This document shows positions 53,401 through 64,000 of a stretch of DNA of 64,000 nucleotides, piece by piece. Source of the DNA: Mytilus galloprovincialis. Lineage: Eukaryota > Mollusca > Bivalvia > Mytilida > Mytilidae. The notes under the pieces are model-generated. The model did no database searches, was not told where the DNA came from, and saw only the letters and a program-made list of their open reading frames with translations. The stretch covers positions 2,108,001 to 2,172,000 of the forward strand of contig NC_134843.1 in the NCBI RefSeq assembly GCF_965363235.1. Reading direction: 5' to 3'. The position numbers and the translations under genes were made by a program. Position 1 is the stretch's first letter. Every line of letters starts with the position of its first letter.

Positions 53401-56400
53401 CACAATTCCTAATGCATACTATGCATGTAGATATATATTGTCCATTAAATTGTGGGTTTTCAAAATTTATCAATACAAAGTTAGACACAAGCAGACTTCC
53501 TGTTTCATACATTGTCTAATGGTTTAGTAAATAAAAATCTATAATACTGCAAGGATTTCTAAGATGTGTGAAATTGGTTAACCAAAAACTCTTTTTTCTC
53601 ATACAATGTATATAATACCTTGTCAGATACCTTTATTTGTTTCAATATTTTTAATTATAAAGTTGTGAATATCAGAGATAAGGATCCTCCTGTTGACATG
53701 GCTGGTTAATGTTGCCTACTGATGGCTAGGATGAATGTGAAAGTCAGCTTATTATATCTTTTACATTCTTGAAATCACAGGCATGGTTCCAGTCATTTTG
53801 AAAATGGGGTTTTAACCCCTGGAACACCATGAATCGTTCACATTTACTGAAAATTAAAAAAAAAAATGATTGAAAAATTGGTGAGGGGGGACTGGAACAA
53901 TGGGTTTACTATAAGGACTGAACACTTATTGACTCTTATTCTTTTAGTCTATCTACCCAATCTTGACGCAATAATTAATTTCAACTCAGGGACAAAACAT
54001 AAAGGGAGCCCAGTCGCCCATGGCTCCTAGATTTTGTGCTGGGCCCCTAAACTTTCAGGTAAATTTCAGTTGAACATATAGTAAACTAATTATGAAATAT
54101 CTGGTCTGGACTCCCAGCTTGAAATTTCCAAGTTTAGTCCCTGTTAAACTGTGTCAGTACAAATTTTATATTGTGTAATACAATAGTACGAAAAGGTGTG
54201 ATTTTCCTCTACTTATTATTGTACCTTTGGAAAGACATTTTTGTGAATGAGTGTAAAGGTAAATCAGTTAGATCTAATGTAGGAGGGTTTGACATGCACC
54301 CCAGCAGATTGTTTTACTTTTTATTGTCAAGTATTATTTCCTATATATAAACTTGATATATAAAACTGGTTAATTTGTCTGCATAGTTTTAACTTTGAAA
54401 CCAAACTTTATACAGGGTAATGACTTATGTAGTACATGTTGGAGGGTCTGAAATGCACCTGAGTAGATTGTGTTACTTTTTTTATTGTCAAATATTAATT
54501 TCCTTTGTAAACTTGATATATAACACTGGTTAATCTGTCTGTGTAGTTTTGAAACCCTGAAACGAGAACTGTAAATTGATATACAGGGTAATGACTTCAA
54601 ATGGTTGATACTCTCTTAGTATGATCTATATGATAGATGTATATATATATCTGATCAATAGAACCTTTTTATGGACAAACTTATTTTGTAATACAATCTG
54701 ACATAAACAGATAAATGTTTACAAAACGTCTTTAATAATGTTTACTATCATGAATACAAATTGAAATGTATCATACTGTAGAAGTTCATTAACACCGTAG
54801 ACATGCATGATACGAGATTTAAATCGAGCTTGGAGCACACTTCTATAATTGTTAACAATCGTGATATTTGTGTTGTATATTTTGGTACCCTCAACCTTAA
54901 TGTGTATACAGTCTGTCGATCGTATTGCATCTGTTTGTCATCAGTACTCCCACATCATTGTGACATCATGTCATGTTGGTTCAGTCACCTTGTCCCATAT
55001 TACAGTCACGACAAATGTTTCACTGTTCAGACAAAACTGTTTAACAAATTCCTTCATTGTCGATGCTGAAGTTATTTTCTGGCATGGTTCCGTTGGGAGT
55101 TAATATAGAAGTCTTGGTATTGATTGAGTTATTTTAGTCCATCGATATATACATTTACAATTTGCAACAAAAAAGAGGGAACATTGAAATTGATGCTTAA
55201 AAAATTAAAAATACATTAAAAATAACTTGAGGTAATTGTTTTGAACAGTTCTTATTACATACATTGTTAAGCATGCTCAATGTTTGATAGACTTATACAA
55301 TTTTATATATTATTGAAAAAATGAAAACAGAACTTTTAATATAGATTTCATGTCTTTGAAGCTCTTTTGACAAATTGAAAGTCAAGTTAGTATACAGTCA
55401 TGACACATCTTCTTTTTTATATGACAGTACATGTACATGATGCTGTGAGAATACACTTTAATAAGTACATGTATAAGTTTAAGGTCACTTTTTGAAACAA
55501 CTAATGTCATTTGGATTTTTCATTTCACATCTCTTTATCAATGAAAAAAGTTATTTAACTGCTTGCTCTCCAACTTAATTCGAGAGTTAAAATGTATGGT
55601 ATTCTTTGTGATGGAGTGGCAAGTCTATTTCTGTAATGTTAAAAGGATTTTCACACATTATTTAGCCAAATGTCATCTTTATCTGGAGTTCTGTAAAACA
55701 GTTCACCTCTTTTCTTTGTATAATTAGACATGGTCTCCTTTTCCCTGCTAACAAAAATGTCAAATAACAGACACAGATCAAAAAAATATTATTTTGACAT
55801 TATTATATAAATTTCAGTCATTGAAAAGAATATCATTTCTAGAGCCTTTTCCAATTCTTAATATACTCATACGTTTGAAACATAATTTTGTGTGTGTTTT
55901 GTTAATCTACTGATCATGATGAAAATAAACTTGTAGATTGACTGATTGATGTTTAAAGTTAATTTATGCACTGATTGTGCTTTTTAATTTATGCACTGAT
56001 TGTGCTTTTTTGTTGCTATTAGTTTTTATTGGTGAAGGAAGCCAGAGTGTCCAGAGAGAACCATTAACATTCAGTAGGATCATTGACAATCCTAGTCACT
56101 GTTTATTGTTGAAAACTTATGCTGCCTTCTAGATTTTTTAAAGTTATTTTTGTCCTTAGGTTGCTGTGTCATTAACATATTTTTCACATCTCCTTTAAAA
56201 ATGTATTGATGTAGATTATTCTGGTAAATAAATAGGTCTGTGTATTTAATGTTAAGTCAAAGGAGTTTTTTTTTCTTTTTGGTGTTTTGCATATTTACAT
56301 CACACCTTTGGTGTTTTGCATATTTACATCACACCTTTGGTGTTTTGCATATTTACATCACACCTATCTATTTCTCACATCTACATGTAGCCTAGGAGGA

Positions 56401-59400
56401 CACTTTTAACACATATTGCACCGATGATAGGAAATACGCCCAATTAATTTCTGCAATTCATTCTTTGTAGAATGCCCTTGGATTTATATAATAAAATACA
56501 TGTACTAAAATACTAAATAAAAGTTTTTACAAAATATATGAACCATATACCTTTTTGTATAACATATCATCAAAGACATAAAAGATATAAAAAGTGTAGC
56601 CTTTCAGACATGATTGTTAAATTACAACTTTCCTATGAAATAAAAGAGTATATTTTCCCCACAATATTTACATTTAAAGTTAACATATGCAGGTTATGAT
56701 TATAATTGTGAATGAGTATTATAGACTTGTGTTAGTACAATAAAGGTTAACAAGCCAGAATTCCATTACATCATATAGAAATCAATATAGATAAACAGGT
56801 TATAGTGGTTACAACATAGAACTTGTGTACCCATCTCCTTAGTAAATGAGGTGACCTTACTAAACTGCAAGTATAAGCAGAAATTTGGGGCTGATCCAGG
56901 ATATTTGAAACAAGGGGGAGGGGGGCATTATAATTTTATGCTAAAAGATGATTATGTCAATCCCCCTCCCTTGTGAATCTGCAGCTGGAACATATGATAA
57001 TTTGGTATCTTATATATATGTATATGATGGTAATGCTTGCTTTCAAATACACATACAACTATCAGACATATTTAAACTCTAATGAATCAGTGACCAACAT
57101 TAGAAGAACCCTATCAATTAGTATAACCATAGTCATATCCCAATGCATTAAAATGCTTTGACAGAAAGTTTGTTTTTTGGCTTACATTATGTAGTAAAGC
57201 AATTAGTTTGTAGCATTTGATATTACATCATATGACAGAATGTGCCAAAATGAAGATGATCAAATGTAAAATAAATCAATATTATGTCTTGGTTTGGAGG
57301 AGAATTTACACTTTTTGTTTAACTTTCTATATTTACTTTATGTTTTGGCATGTTAATTAATCTGTTGGAAAAACATACTGCAAGTGCATGTAAACCAAGT
57401 TATGATCACTCGAGATAACATGCATGTATGTAAAAAAATAGCTCTGACAGGGTTATATGACATGTATGAACTTGACTTGGGTAACCTCATTTTCATGGTT
57501 TGAAGGGTTTCCAAATTTATGCCAGTGCATGTAAACCAAGTTTGGTCACTCATATATCAATCTTTAAGATAATAATATGTTAAAATGTAATGGTTCATAT
57601 ACATAACATGTATGTCTCAGCTGTTTTTGGCAAAACCTTTTGGAATTTTGGGTCCTCATTGCTTATCATGATTGGACTTGATTTTAGACTTTTTACTTTC
57701 CTTAATACTATTTATGGTCTGATTTTTATGCCCCACCTACTATAGTAGAGGGGCATTATGTTTTCTGGTCTGTGGGTCCGTTCCTCCGTCTGTTCGTTCG
57801 TTCGTCCGTCTGTGCGTTCATTCGTCTGTCCCGTTTTAGGTTGAAGTTTTTGGTCAAGGTAGTTTTTGATGAAGCTGCAGTCCAATCAACTTGAAACTTA
57901 GTACACATGTTCCTTATGATATGATCTTTCTAATTGTAAAGCCAAATTAGACTTTTGATCCCAATTTCACGGTCCACTGAACATAGAAAATGGAAGTGTC
58001 AGATTCAGGTTAAAGTTTTGGTCAAGGTAGTTTTTGATGAAGTTGAAATCCTATCAACTTGAAACTCAGTACACATGTTCCTTATAGTATGGTCTTTCTT
58101 ATTTTAATGCCAAATTAGACCTTTTACCCAATTTCACGGTCCATTGAACATGGAAAATGATAGTACAAGTGGGGCATCCGTGTACTTTGGACACATTCTT
58201 GTTTTCTTCACTTTTCTCTTTGTTTATAACCTTTTATCATCAACTAAGATGCCCATTGTGGAAATTCATGTAAAACATTGTAGAAAATGGCATCAGTATA
58301 ATTGACACCAGTAACACTTGACTGAGTGAAGTTGGAAAACAATGAAATGAAAAATAATGAAACACTAGTTTTCTACCCATAAAAACATAGGGAATTATCC
58401 CTTAAACTAACATTGTTTTAGTATTTCCTAACAGAATGGTTTATGATAAAGTGTTGGAGTTATAATCCAATGACTTGATAATCTGATAATCGTCTAATAA
58501 CCATACTGGCATACAGAAAATATCTAGGTAAATTAAGAGATCATTCATCAAGTGCATGCCTACTGTATATTTCAGGTCAAAAATGTAATGCAAAGCTATT
58601 TCCAGTATATCTAAATCAATACATGACCTCAGTCAGACCCCTCACTGATACTTTCAAATGAATTGAAGATATAAATTATAACTTTTTTATTCACAATCTT
58701 TTAGATAAAATTCAAGTGTTATCTTGATTGATTGTAAAAAAAAATTACTTTTAACAGTTACAGCAAATCTTTAATTCTTTCTGTTTAATCTATTCCAAAC
58801 TTGTTTAAACTCTTAACAATTAAGGATTTTACATATTGTATGCACATGGAGTTGCTCCTGTCTGTTGTTCCTCTGTAGTTGTCTGTTGTTCCCCTCTAGT
58901 TGTCTGTTGTTTCCCTCTAGTTGTCTGTTGTTTCCCTCTATTTTTCTGTTGTTCCCATCTAGTCTTTTGGTTATATTGGTTGACGTCTCATAAATGTATA
59001 CCCCACATCTTCTTTTTTTATGTTTAAGTTATATTTCAAGAAAGTTTAGTCACTTTCCCAGCCTAAACATTGTAAGGTTACTGAATGAGTAGTACCGTTA
59101 ATCCACTTTGTCATTGTTTTCAATGTTTATTGTTTAGTTTCTATGTACCTGAAAACATAAATAGAATTATCGATAACAATTGATCGGGAACTGAAACAAG
59201 TTACATCACCAATTAATGTTTCCACGTCAATTAGTAAACAACTATACACAATAAACAACGAAACTCAATACACGGGTTTAAATATTGTCATATCATATTT
59301 TTTACAAAAACTAGGCCTTTAAGCACTGAAGTGGAAAAGGCGGTTATTTAGACTATTTATCAGCATTTGAATTTGAATTTATCAACATTTCAAGACTTGT

Positions 59401-62400
59401 ATATATCAGTGCAATACCAGATTGATGGATATAGCACATATATTTGTAAAATCTTCAGGAAAACCATGTATGTATAGACTAAAATACATTAACCTGGATT
59501 TTTTCCCATGAATATTTTAAAAGTGTTTACACAAACTGGGATGGTAAACAAATTTATTGTCATCTCTTTGATATGTAAACAAACTATTTTAAAAGTTATA
59601 TGTTAAACCTTTTCAAGTCCTTTATCAAAACTTTGTTCGGTATTGTTGATCTACTAAGTCCGTGTACAGAGTTGAAATGATCATTATTTGAATCGATCTT
59701 AAGACCAGTTTGCATTTACATTTGATTTGCACAAGCAAGATTGATCTGGATAGTTTTAGATTCAGTGCATCTACACTGCAATATAAAAAGAACTTGTCTG
59801 ACCTAATACTTTACTTTTTCAAAACAAACAATTCTAAAAATAGAATATGATCAAGTGTGTATTTTGATCTTCTATTGACAGTTCTTATGATGCATTTCTT
59901 TTGAAACCATTGATCTTATCTTTTATATTCCTGAAGCTGAAAGTGCATATACTTAAAAATCTTCAAAGTTAATTCTCTTTGGTGTATTTTGCAATTGATC
60001 ATGGACAGGTTGAGCTCCTTGGAGTTCAAATAAGGGGACAGTATCTTTATGAATCTTTATGAATTGTTTTTCAATCAATTGTCAGCTGGCCCCTAAATAA
60101 AACGTTAACTGTATACTTAAGATTGATATTTATTGTATCAAATCTCAGGAAATATGAATGATGTTGATGTCGATTTTTCCATATATTTCAATTTCATTTC
60201 AGTCACAAGTTTATTTTGATTTTGATTTGGTTTCTTGAGCATTCCATTTGGAACACAAGTTTATGTTGATTTTTGTTTATTTTTCAGCATTCCATTTGAA
60301 TCACAAGTTACCGACAATCATTCCAGAGAGTTGTCTCCTCATAGTCCTGGGTCTTATCATCGGTGCCATTCTACACTATGGTAAAATCACAAGTGCCAGC
60401 AGTTATGTCATTGATGCAGACATCTTCTTTATTTACCTTCTTCCACCGATCATATTTGATGCGGGATATTTTATGCCAGTCAGAGCCTTTTTCGACAACA
60501 TTGGAACAATATTGTTACTAGCAGTAGTTAATACATTAATTAGTGCAGGTCTGATCGGCATATCTCTTTATGGTGTTGCCTATTTAGGATGGGTTGGTAG
60601 GCCCATGGGAATCCTCAACTGTTTTATATTTAGTAGCTTGATATCTGCTGTTGATCCAGTTGCAGTCCTGTCTGTGTTTGAAGAAATCCATGTCAATCAG
60701 ATGCTTTACATCATAGTATTTGGCGAGTCCCTGCTCAATGATGGAGTTACTGTGGTAAGTTTGTTATGATGAAAATGATGTAAAAAAAAAATCAAAACTG
60801 TACATTTATTTTATTAGAAAATCTGCTCATAGGCCTTTTTTTTCCTACCTAAAAAAGATGAAAGCTTTTTATCATTGACTATTAAAAGATGTACTTGATG
60901 TAACTCAAGTGCACCCCAATATATTCATAAGTCTGAATAACCTCGAAAATCACACATACAGTAATGTAAACATACTGTGAGGGAAGTATTTTTACCTGGT
61001 TGCCCATAATTAACAAGGACGTTTGATTGGCACCTACAAGTTTATATCAGTGTACATGTATATGAAGTAAGAGGATCTGACACAGAAATATGGAACAGAC
61101 AATTATTACTTAGCTCTTGTTAACATTTAAGTCATTCGATCAGCAACTACAAATCAGATATATTATATGTTTTAAGATTTTGATTATGTTGTATAAAATA
61201 TTAATATTGATCAGTGAAATGGTAAATGCTTCATTAGAAGCAAAAGAAAATGTGTAATGATTGCCAATGAGACAACTATCAACTAAAGTACTAAGACAAG
61301 GACGAAAGCACTTGAAGGTCACAGTACGACCGACAAGGACTTGAGCACTTGAAGGTCACAGTACGACCTTCAACAATGAACAAAACCTGTACCTTTTAGT
61401 CAGCCATAAAAGACCTACAGATGACCAAATGTGAAACAGTTCAAAGCGACGGCCTGATTAATGACAAAACATTCTTTTAAAGTTGTCTGATAATTTTGGA
61501 TTCCACCTGTTGGAAGGTCTTATAGTTATTATCACTCATCATTTCTTGATCATAATGAAGAATCTGTAAAGAAAATAAACAGAAAAAAAACAGAAAGTAT
61601 AAATAAATACCATCATGATAAACAATAGAAATGTAGTCTTGAATCTATTACAAACTTTGTTCTCAATTTAATCCAAATGTTTTCTGACATTGCCAACTTT
61701 GTATTTACATTTTGTAATAAATATACTATTATACTTGATGCCCAGAAAGTATATATAGAACTTGAGGTCTGTTTACCAAGGTCTGTTTACCAATTGGTTA
61801 ACTTGGTATTGGCAAAGAACCACTAGAAACTTATTGTTCTAGCTGTCACTGGACTAATAGAAAAAAGTAAATCTGCTGATAATAACAAAATATAATCTGT
61901 TAAATACACAATGTGCATATACCATGTATACATGTACTTGATACTGATCACTCATTTAACTGAGTTAGCTTAGTGGCAATGTTAAAGTGGCAATTTATAC
62001 TTTAAAATTCTCAGACCAAAAGGAAAAAATATAGAAAATGATAATAAGATTATCTAATAAGATTATAAGCCGATAGAAAATTTCATCACAAACTAAACCA
62101 ACCTCTGATTAGAGTAAACACTCAGACAAAAGAAAAATAATACAAGCTGGCAATACTTTGTAAAGGAACATAATTTTCAAATCAAAACCTTTTTCCTGAC
62201 TAGCACTAGTAGAATGTACTCTTGTTTAAAAACAGTAAGAAGATAAAAACATGTACAGTACTAGTACTAATTAGTTGAAATTATACTTAAGAATTAGTGA
62301 ATCTCAGAAATAAAAGTGTTAAAAAAAGTAATTTCTACCAAATAATATGATCTGGCCTTCTTCTCCACTTGGGGCACATCTCTTTTATCCTTATTACATG

Positions 62401-62842
62401 TATTACAAACATGACAAAGAAAAAAACAAGTGTACATGTTTTTCTTCAGCTTTTTCCACTATTATATTTTTAGATTCTAAGTTACAATAATAGAATAATC
62501 TTCATCCTACGATAATATAATGACTCCTACAATCAATATATACATGTACTTAGGCGGTTAATTATTGAAAATAACTTTTTTTCAGGTACTATATCATATG
62601 ATGGAAGGATTTATAGAAATCGGAGAACAAAATATAATTCCTGTTGACGTAGCTACAGGTGTTGGGTCATTCTTTATTATTGCCATCGGTGGATCACTCA
62701 TTGGAATTTTCTTTGGTTTCTTTGGTGGGTTTATAACCAAGTATACGGAGCATGTTAAAGTGATAGAACCACTATTCGTCTTTATCATTGGATATCTCAT
62801 GTATTTGACCTCAGAAATGTGTCATTGGTCAGGTATTTTGGC
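47286..62842 (+). CDS. Na+/H+ exchanger (SLC9 plasma-membrane type), N-terminal part
   Basis: Exons 47286-47493, 60288-60754 and 62586-62842 join in phases 1, 0 and 2 to give 310 residues plus part of the next codon, and the gene runs off the right edge. A signal peptide (about residues 1-28) and an N-glycosylation sequon (N36-E-T) precede the first core helix (54-69). Diagnostic blocks: [14 protein letters not shown] (82-95), [18 protein letters not shown] (116-133, the Na+/inhibitor region), [18 protein letters not shown] (189-206) and [11 protein letters not shown] (215-225), whose Asn220-Asp221 are the expected ion-binding pair. [18 protein letters not shown] lies in exon 3. These exchangers swap intracellular H+ for external Na+. 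It resembles NHE1/2/3/5 rather than organellar or bacterial types; I cannot fix the subtype. The C-terminal regulatory tail is outside the window. Confidence 0.93.
48615..48760 (-). mobile_element. Mussel interspersed repeat fragment, minus strand
   Basis: AAGGAGATGTGGTATTATTG, CCAATCAAACAAC and GGCCTTCAGCAATAAG are reversed and diverged versions of the CCACATCTTC / CAATCATACC / TTGAAGGCC blocks at 27840 and 52740. Confidence 0.45.
49440..50735. repeat. 91-bp tandem array, about 14 copies
   Basis: Unit: GATGTC(A/T)TGATCATTAC, GAGCT(C/A)CTTGTAGTAGATAT, CCTTCCTACC(T/C)TTAGTAATA, CCATTATATGGTACTTTACA, TGTA(T/C)TGCAG. Late units are spaced exactly 91 bp (for example 50367 and 50458). Early units are more diverged, with small indels. 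It stops about 75 bp before the transposon at 50809. Confidence 0.95.
50809..52364. mobile_element. Transposon with ~170-bp terminal inverted repeats, Ginger-like
   Basis: 50809-50984 and 52194-52364 are inverted copies. They start TGT(C/T)GTGTACAAGTTG, with repeated TTTTGTACATGTTA words inside. Ends of TGT...ACA and the internal relic (51690-52085) fit Ginger-type transposons, which carry an integrase related to KRBA2-like host proteins. Flanking TTTA/TATA could be a decayed 4-bp duplication. Almost all of the integrase is deleted. Confidence 0.7.
51690..52085 (+). pseudogene. Relic of integrase C-terminus with Cys-rich motif
   Basis: In shifting frames the plus strand reads [20 protein letters not shown], then YEIGTKD, then [20 protein letters not shown] and LCNSK, and after a one-base slip [10 protein letters not shown]. 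The Cys spacing and the 'IGTK' phrase match, as I remember it, the C-terminal end of KRBA2-like/Ginger integrases. Several stops and frameshifts make it non-coding. The catalytic core is absent. Confidence 0.5.
52500..52620 (+). mobile_element. Mussel interspersed repeat fragment
   Basis: TTTGACCTATAATGATTTAC, AGAGTTGTCTCATTGGCAC and CCACATCTTCTTATTTC match the end of the 15905-16262 family. Confidence 0.6.
52740..52925 (+). mobile_element. Mussel interspersed repeat fragment
   Basis: GGTCTTTTATAGCTGACTATG, TTGTTGAAAGCCATACC, CTCTGGTGGAGAGTTGTC and CTCATTGGCAATCATACC, then a T run. A diverged partner of 27840-27966. Confidence 0.6.
52985..53300 (+). mobile_element. Worn F5-like repeat body
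   Basis: TTTGACCTTGACATTGACCTCC, CAAGGTTAAGTTTTCAAATG, GACCTCATTTGCACAG and ATAGGTCAACAATATTTGG echo the ~150-bp units of the 24211 element. Neither terminus is present. Confidence 0.45.
54270..54605. repeat. Two-copy ~160-bp duplication, diverged
   Basis: GGAGGGTTTGACATGCACC at 54282 and GGAGGGTCTGAAATGCACC at 54442. Both are followed by AAACTTGATATATAA-ACTGG and GGGTAATGACTT. Confidence 0.8.
56276..56364. repeat. 29-bp tandem repeat, three copies
   Basis: GGTGTTTTGCATATTTACAT followed by CACACCTTT, repeated three times without change until the last few bases. Confidence 0.95.
57727..58201 (+). mobile_element. Helentron-like element family F4, copy 3 (body duplicated)
   Basis: Same 5' hairpin (ATGCCCCACCTAC..AGAGGGGCAT), GTTCGTTCGTCCGTC microsatellite and 3' end (GTGGGGCATCCGTGTAC..GGACACATTCTTG|TTTT) as 43990-44251. 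The CAGGTTAAAGTTTT...GGTCCA(C/T)TGAACAT body occurs twice (about 57837 and 58006). Confidence 0.75.
58858..58963. repeat. 21-bp tandem repeat, five copies
   Basis: TCTGTTGTTCCCCTCTAGTTG-like units recur five times with a 21-bp period. The multiple-of-three period keeps a Cys/Val-rich 63-codon frame open, which I do not regard as a gene. Confidence 0.9.
60240..60287 (+). promoter_or_regulatory. Duplicated NHE exon 2 acceptor, in-frame alternative start
   Basis: The first 11 bases of exon 2 (CATTCCATTTG at 60288) also occur at 60240, there preceded by TTTCTTGAG. The 48-bp distance equals 16 codons, and the interval is open in frame: [16 protein letters not shown]. Splicing to the upstream AG would insert a near-copy of AFHLNHK plus a hydrophobic stretch right after the first core helix. 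The downstream CAG has the far better pyrimidine tract, so it should dominate. Confidence 0.45.
60288..60754 (+). CDS. NHE exon 2 (core helices, DPVAV and ND motifs)
   Basis: The acceptor is TTTATTTTTCAG and the donor is ACTGTG|GTAAGT. The exon completes Ala70 and encodes residues 71-225, from [17 protein letters not shown] to [11 protein letters not shown]. Position 151 is Asn (VVNT) where plasma-membrane relatives usually have Gly, and residue 222 is Gly in the LNDGVT block. Confidence 0.95.
60755..62585 (+). other. NHE intron 2
   Basis: Holds the minus-strand repeat at 61245-61450. The remainder (60755-61240 and 61455-62585) shows nothing recognisable. Confidence 0.6.
61245..61450 (-). 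mobile_element. Mussel interspersed repeat, minus strand
   Basis: Reads as the complement of the GTCTCATTGGCAATC family: GATTGCCAATGAGACAAC, CGACCTTCAACAATGAAC, CAGCCATAAAAGACC. A block of about 50 bp containing GCACTTGAAGGTCACAGTAC is duplicated in tandem at about 61308 and 61347. Confidence 0.65.
62586..62842 (+). CDS. NHE exon 3
   Basis: The acceptor is TTTTTTTCAG and the donor is GGC|GTAAGT, in phase 2. Encodes residues 226-310: [17 protein letters not shown], a long hydrophobic segment [40 protein letters not shown] and [21 protein letters not shown] and SE---SGI-A are conserved in eukaryotic NHEs. The next exon is outside the window or was not found by 64000. Confidence 0.94.
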
Positions 62843-64000
62843 GTAAGTATCCTCACAGTTAATGTATTGTAATTTTATTCATTTAATTTTAATGAGTAAA
62901 CACATGTGATAAGAATACACACACTGAGGTGTGTTCGTATGTAAATCTATATTTACTTTCTTCTTAGTCCATTTTCTTACTTTATTTCATTTTTGAAGTG
63001 GATTGAATAAGTCAAAAATGACAGATCTAAACATGCTGATTTATAGCCTAAAGTTTTTACCCCTAAACCCCTATCTGTTCAGAAATAGCTTTCAGTCCTC
63101 TTTTTGCATCTATCCTTATTACCATTGTCATTTGTTATCTTTTCGAAAAATCGTCATTAAATTTTCTTCTTAAACTTTCAAATTTACTTGAACCAGAATT
63201 GGTCTTAATTATTCATTGAACATATATACAACACATGATGGGTCTGTTCATCTATCGGTACTGTGATATGTTAGGACATTCACCAATTGGTAATCAAATA
63301 TAAAAAAGAAGATGTTGTAAGATTGCCAGTGAGACAACTGTCCATAAGAGACCAAAATGACACAGACATTAAAAACTTTAGGTCACCGTACGGCCTTCAA
63401 CAATGAGCAAAGCCCATTCTGCATAGTCAGCTATAAAAGGCCCCGATAAGACAATGTAAAACAATTCAAACGAGAAAACTAAAGGCCTTATTTATATAAA
63501 AAAAATGAATAAAAAACAAATATGCAACACATAAACAAACGACAACCACTGAATTACAGGCTCCTGACTTGGGACAGGCACCTACCAAAATGTAGAAACA
63601 AGTTGAAATGGGTGATTTTTGTGGGAATGAGCATTGATAAATCATATTTTCTGAAACCAAATAGGTAATTTGAACCAAAGTTTGGCCTAAATTAAGAGGG
63701 ACATTTAGCCACAGTAAAAGGGTTATTTAGCTGTATAGGTTCTTGGGAGCTTCTTTTTGCTTTTGAAGATCAAATATTATTGAATTTAATATAACATCCA
63801 ACATTTACGGTTCTGATTATATAAATTTATAGATGGTTTGTCATGGGTTCAAACTTAAAGGTCAAACAGAGATACCACAAAATTAATTTTAAAATTACAG
63901 GATTAAGAAAATAAACAAATGTAAATTTATTCAAAGCTTTTGGATCAGAAAGGTGTAATCTTTATTATGAAATCGGGACTTAATCTTGATTACTAAAATT
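62843..64000 (+). other. NHE intron 3 (incomplete)
   Basis: Contains the minus-strand repeat at 63296-63600. No further NHE exon was recognised before the window ends. Confidence 0.55.
63296..63600 (-). mobile_element. Mussel interspersed repeat, long minus-strand copy
   Basis: Complement of the 15905-16262 / 27840 family: AAGAAGATGTTGTAAGATTG, CCAGTGAGACAAC, GTACGGCCTTCAACAATGAG, AGCTATAAAAGGCCCCG, CGACAACCACTGAATTACAG and CTCCTGACTTGGGACAGGCA. It links the CTGTCC(C/T)AAGTCAGGA block and the GTCTCATTGGCA block in one unit, showing they belong to one element. Confidence 0.7.

Larger units (their letters stand above)
47494..60287 (+). other. NHE intron 1 (12.8 kb)
   Basis: GTAAGC to TTTTTCAG. 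The listed repeats account for about half. 47500-48610, 48765-49439, 53305-54265, 54610-55950, 56370-57720 and 58210-60230 show no exon, element end or array beyond frequent ACATGTAC microsatellite-like words. Confidence 0.6.

Noticed and set aside
58836..59027. Cys/Val-rich 63-codon ORF
   Set aside because: Generated by a 21-bp tandem repeat.
60203..60287. A third NHE exon 2 acceptor at 60202
   Set aside because: TTTCATTTCAG is a fair acceptor, but the 85-nt extension would shift the frame, so it is not proposed as productive.

Overview
The window looks like nuclear DNA from a marine bivalve, most probably a mussel close to Mytilus. The reasons are: strong AT bias, long introns with GT-AG splice sites, two animal genes split into small exons, and dense interspersed repeats of types I recognise from mussel sequence. 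No prokaryotic or organellar gene organisation is present. All family assignments come from reading motifs; no database search was run.

Layout. 1-13.2 kb is intergenic and full of transposon remains: a hAT-like element with a transposase scrap (1336-2914), a 42-bp tandem array (4794-5098), a repeat carrying a complete hammerhead-ribozyme motif (5984-6023), a 41-bp array, a small hAT-like MITE, a tRNA-derived SINE on the minus strand, and two decayed LINE 3' halves on the minus strand (10014-13225). The second LINE is split by a 1.3-kb insertion flanked by 7-bp direct repeats.

13.4-39.8 kb holds a CIBAR1/FAM92A-like gene on the plus strand. It encodes a BAR-domain protein that in animals works at the ciliary base and on membranes. 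Seven exons from 22764 to 39811 are well supported. A first exon at 13373 and a 6-nt microexon at 29808 are proposals. Its introns are packed with repeats: seven copies of five families that share one architecture (5' hairpin, GC-rich microsatellite, internally repetitive body, inverted copy of the 5' end, 3' hairpin, CTNG followed by T). I interpret these as non-autonomous Helitron/Helentron-like elements. There are also reverse-transcriptase relics, several MITEs, and a 61-bp tandem array that has copied one exon's 5' splice site about 16 times.

39.8-47.0 kb is intergenic: the CIBAR1-like 3' UTR, a further Helentron-like copy, a 3' tail of an RT-bearing element, and a foldback MITE. 47.0 kb to the right edge holds the 5' part of a plasma-membrane-type Na+/H+ exchanger (SLC9/NHE) on the plus strand: a signal-peptide exon at 47286, then exons at 60288 and 62586; the rest lies beyond the window. 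Its 12.8-kb first intron contains a 91-bp tandem array and a decayed transposon with ~170-bp inverted repeats and a Cys-rich relic resembling the C-terminus of Ginger/KRBA2-like integrases.

The two genes show no functional link. The most interesting signals are the hammerhead motif, the shared architecture of the five repeat families, and three unusual splice-site situations (copied donor sites, a possible microexon, a duplicated in-frame acceptor).
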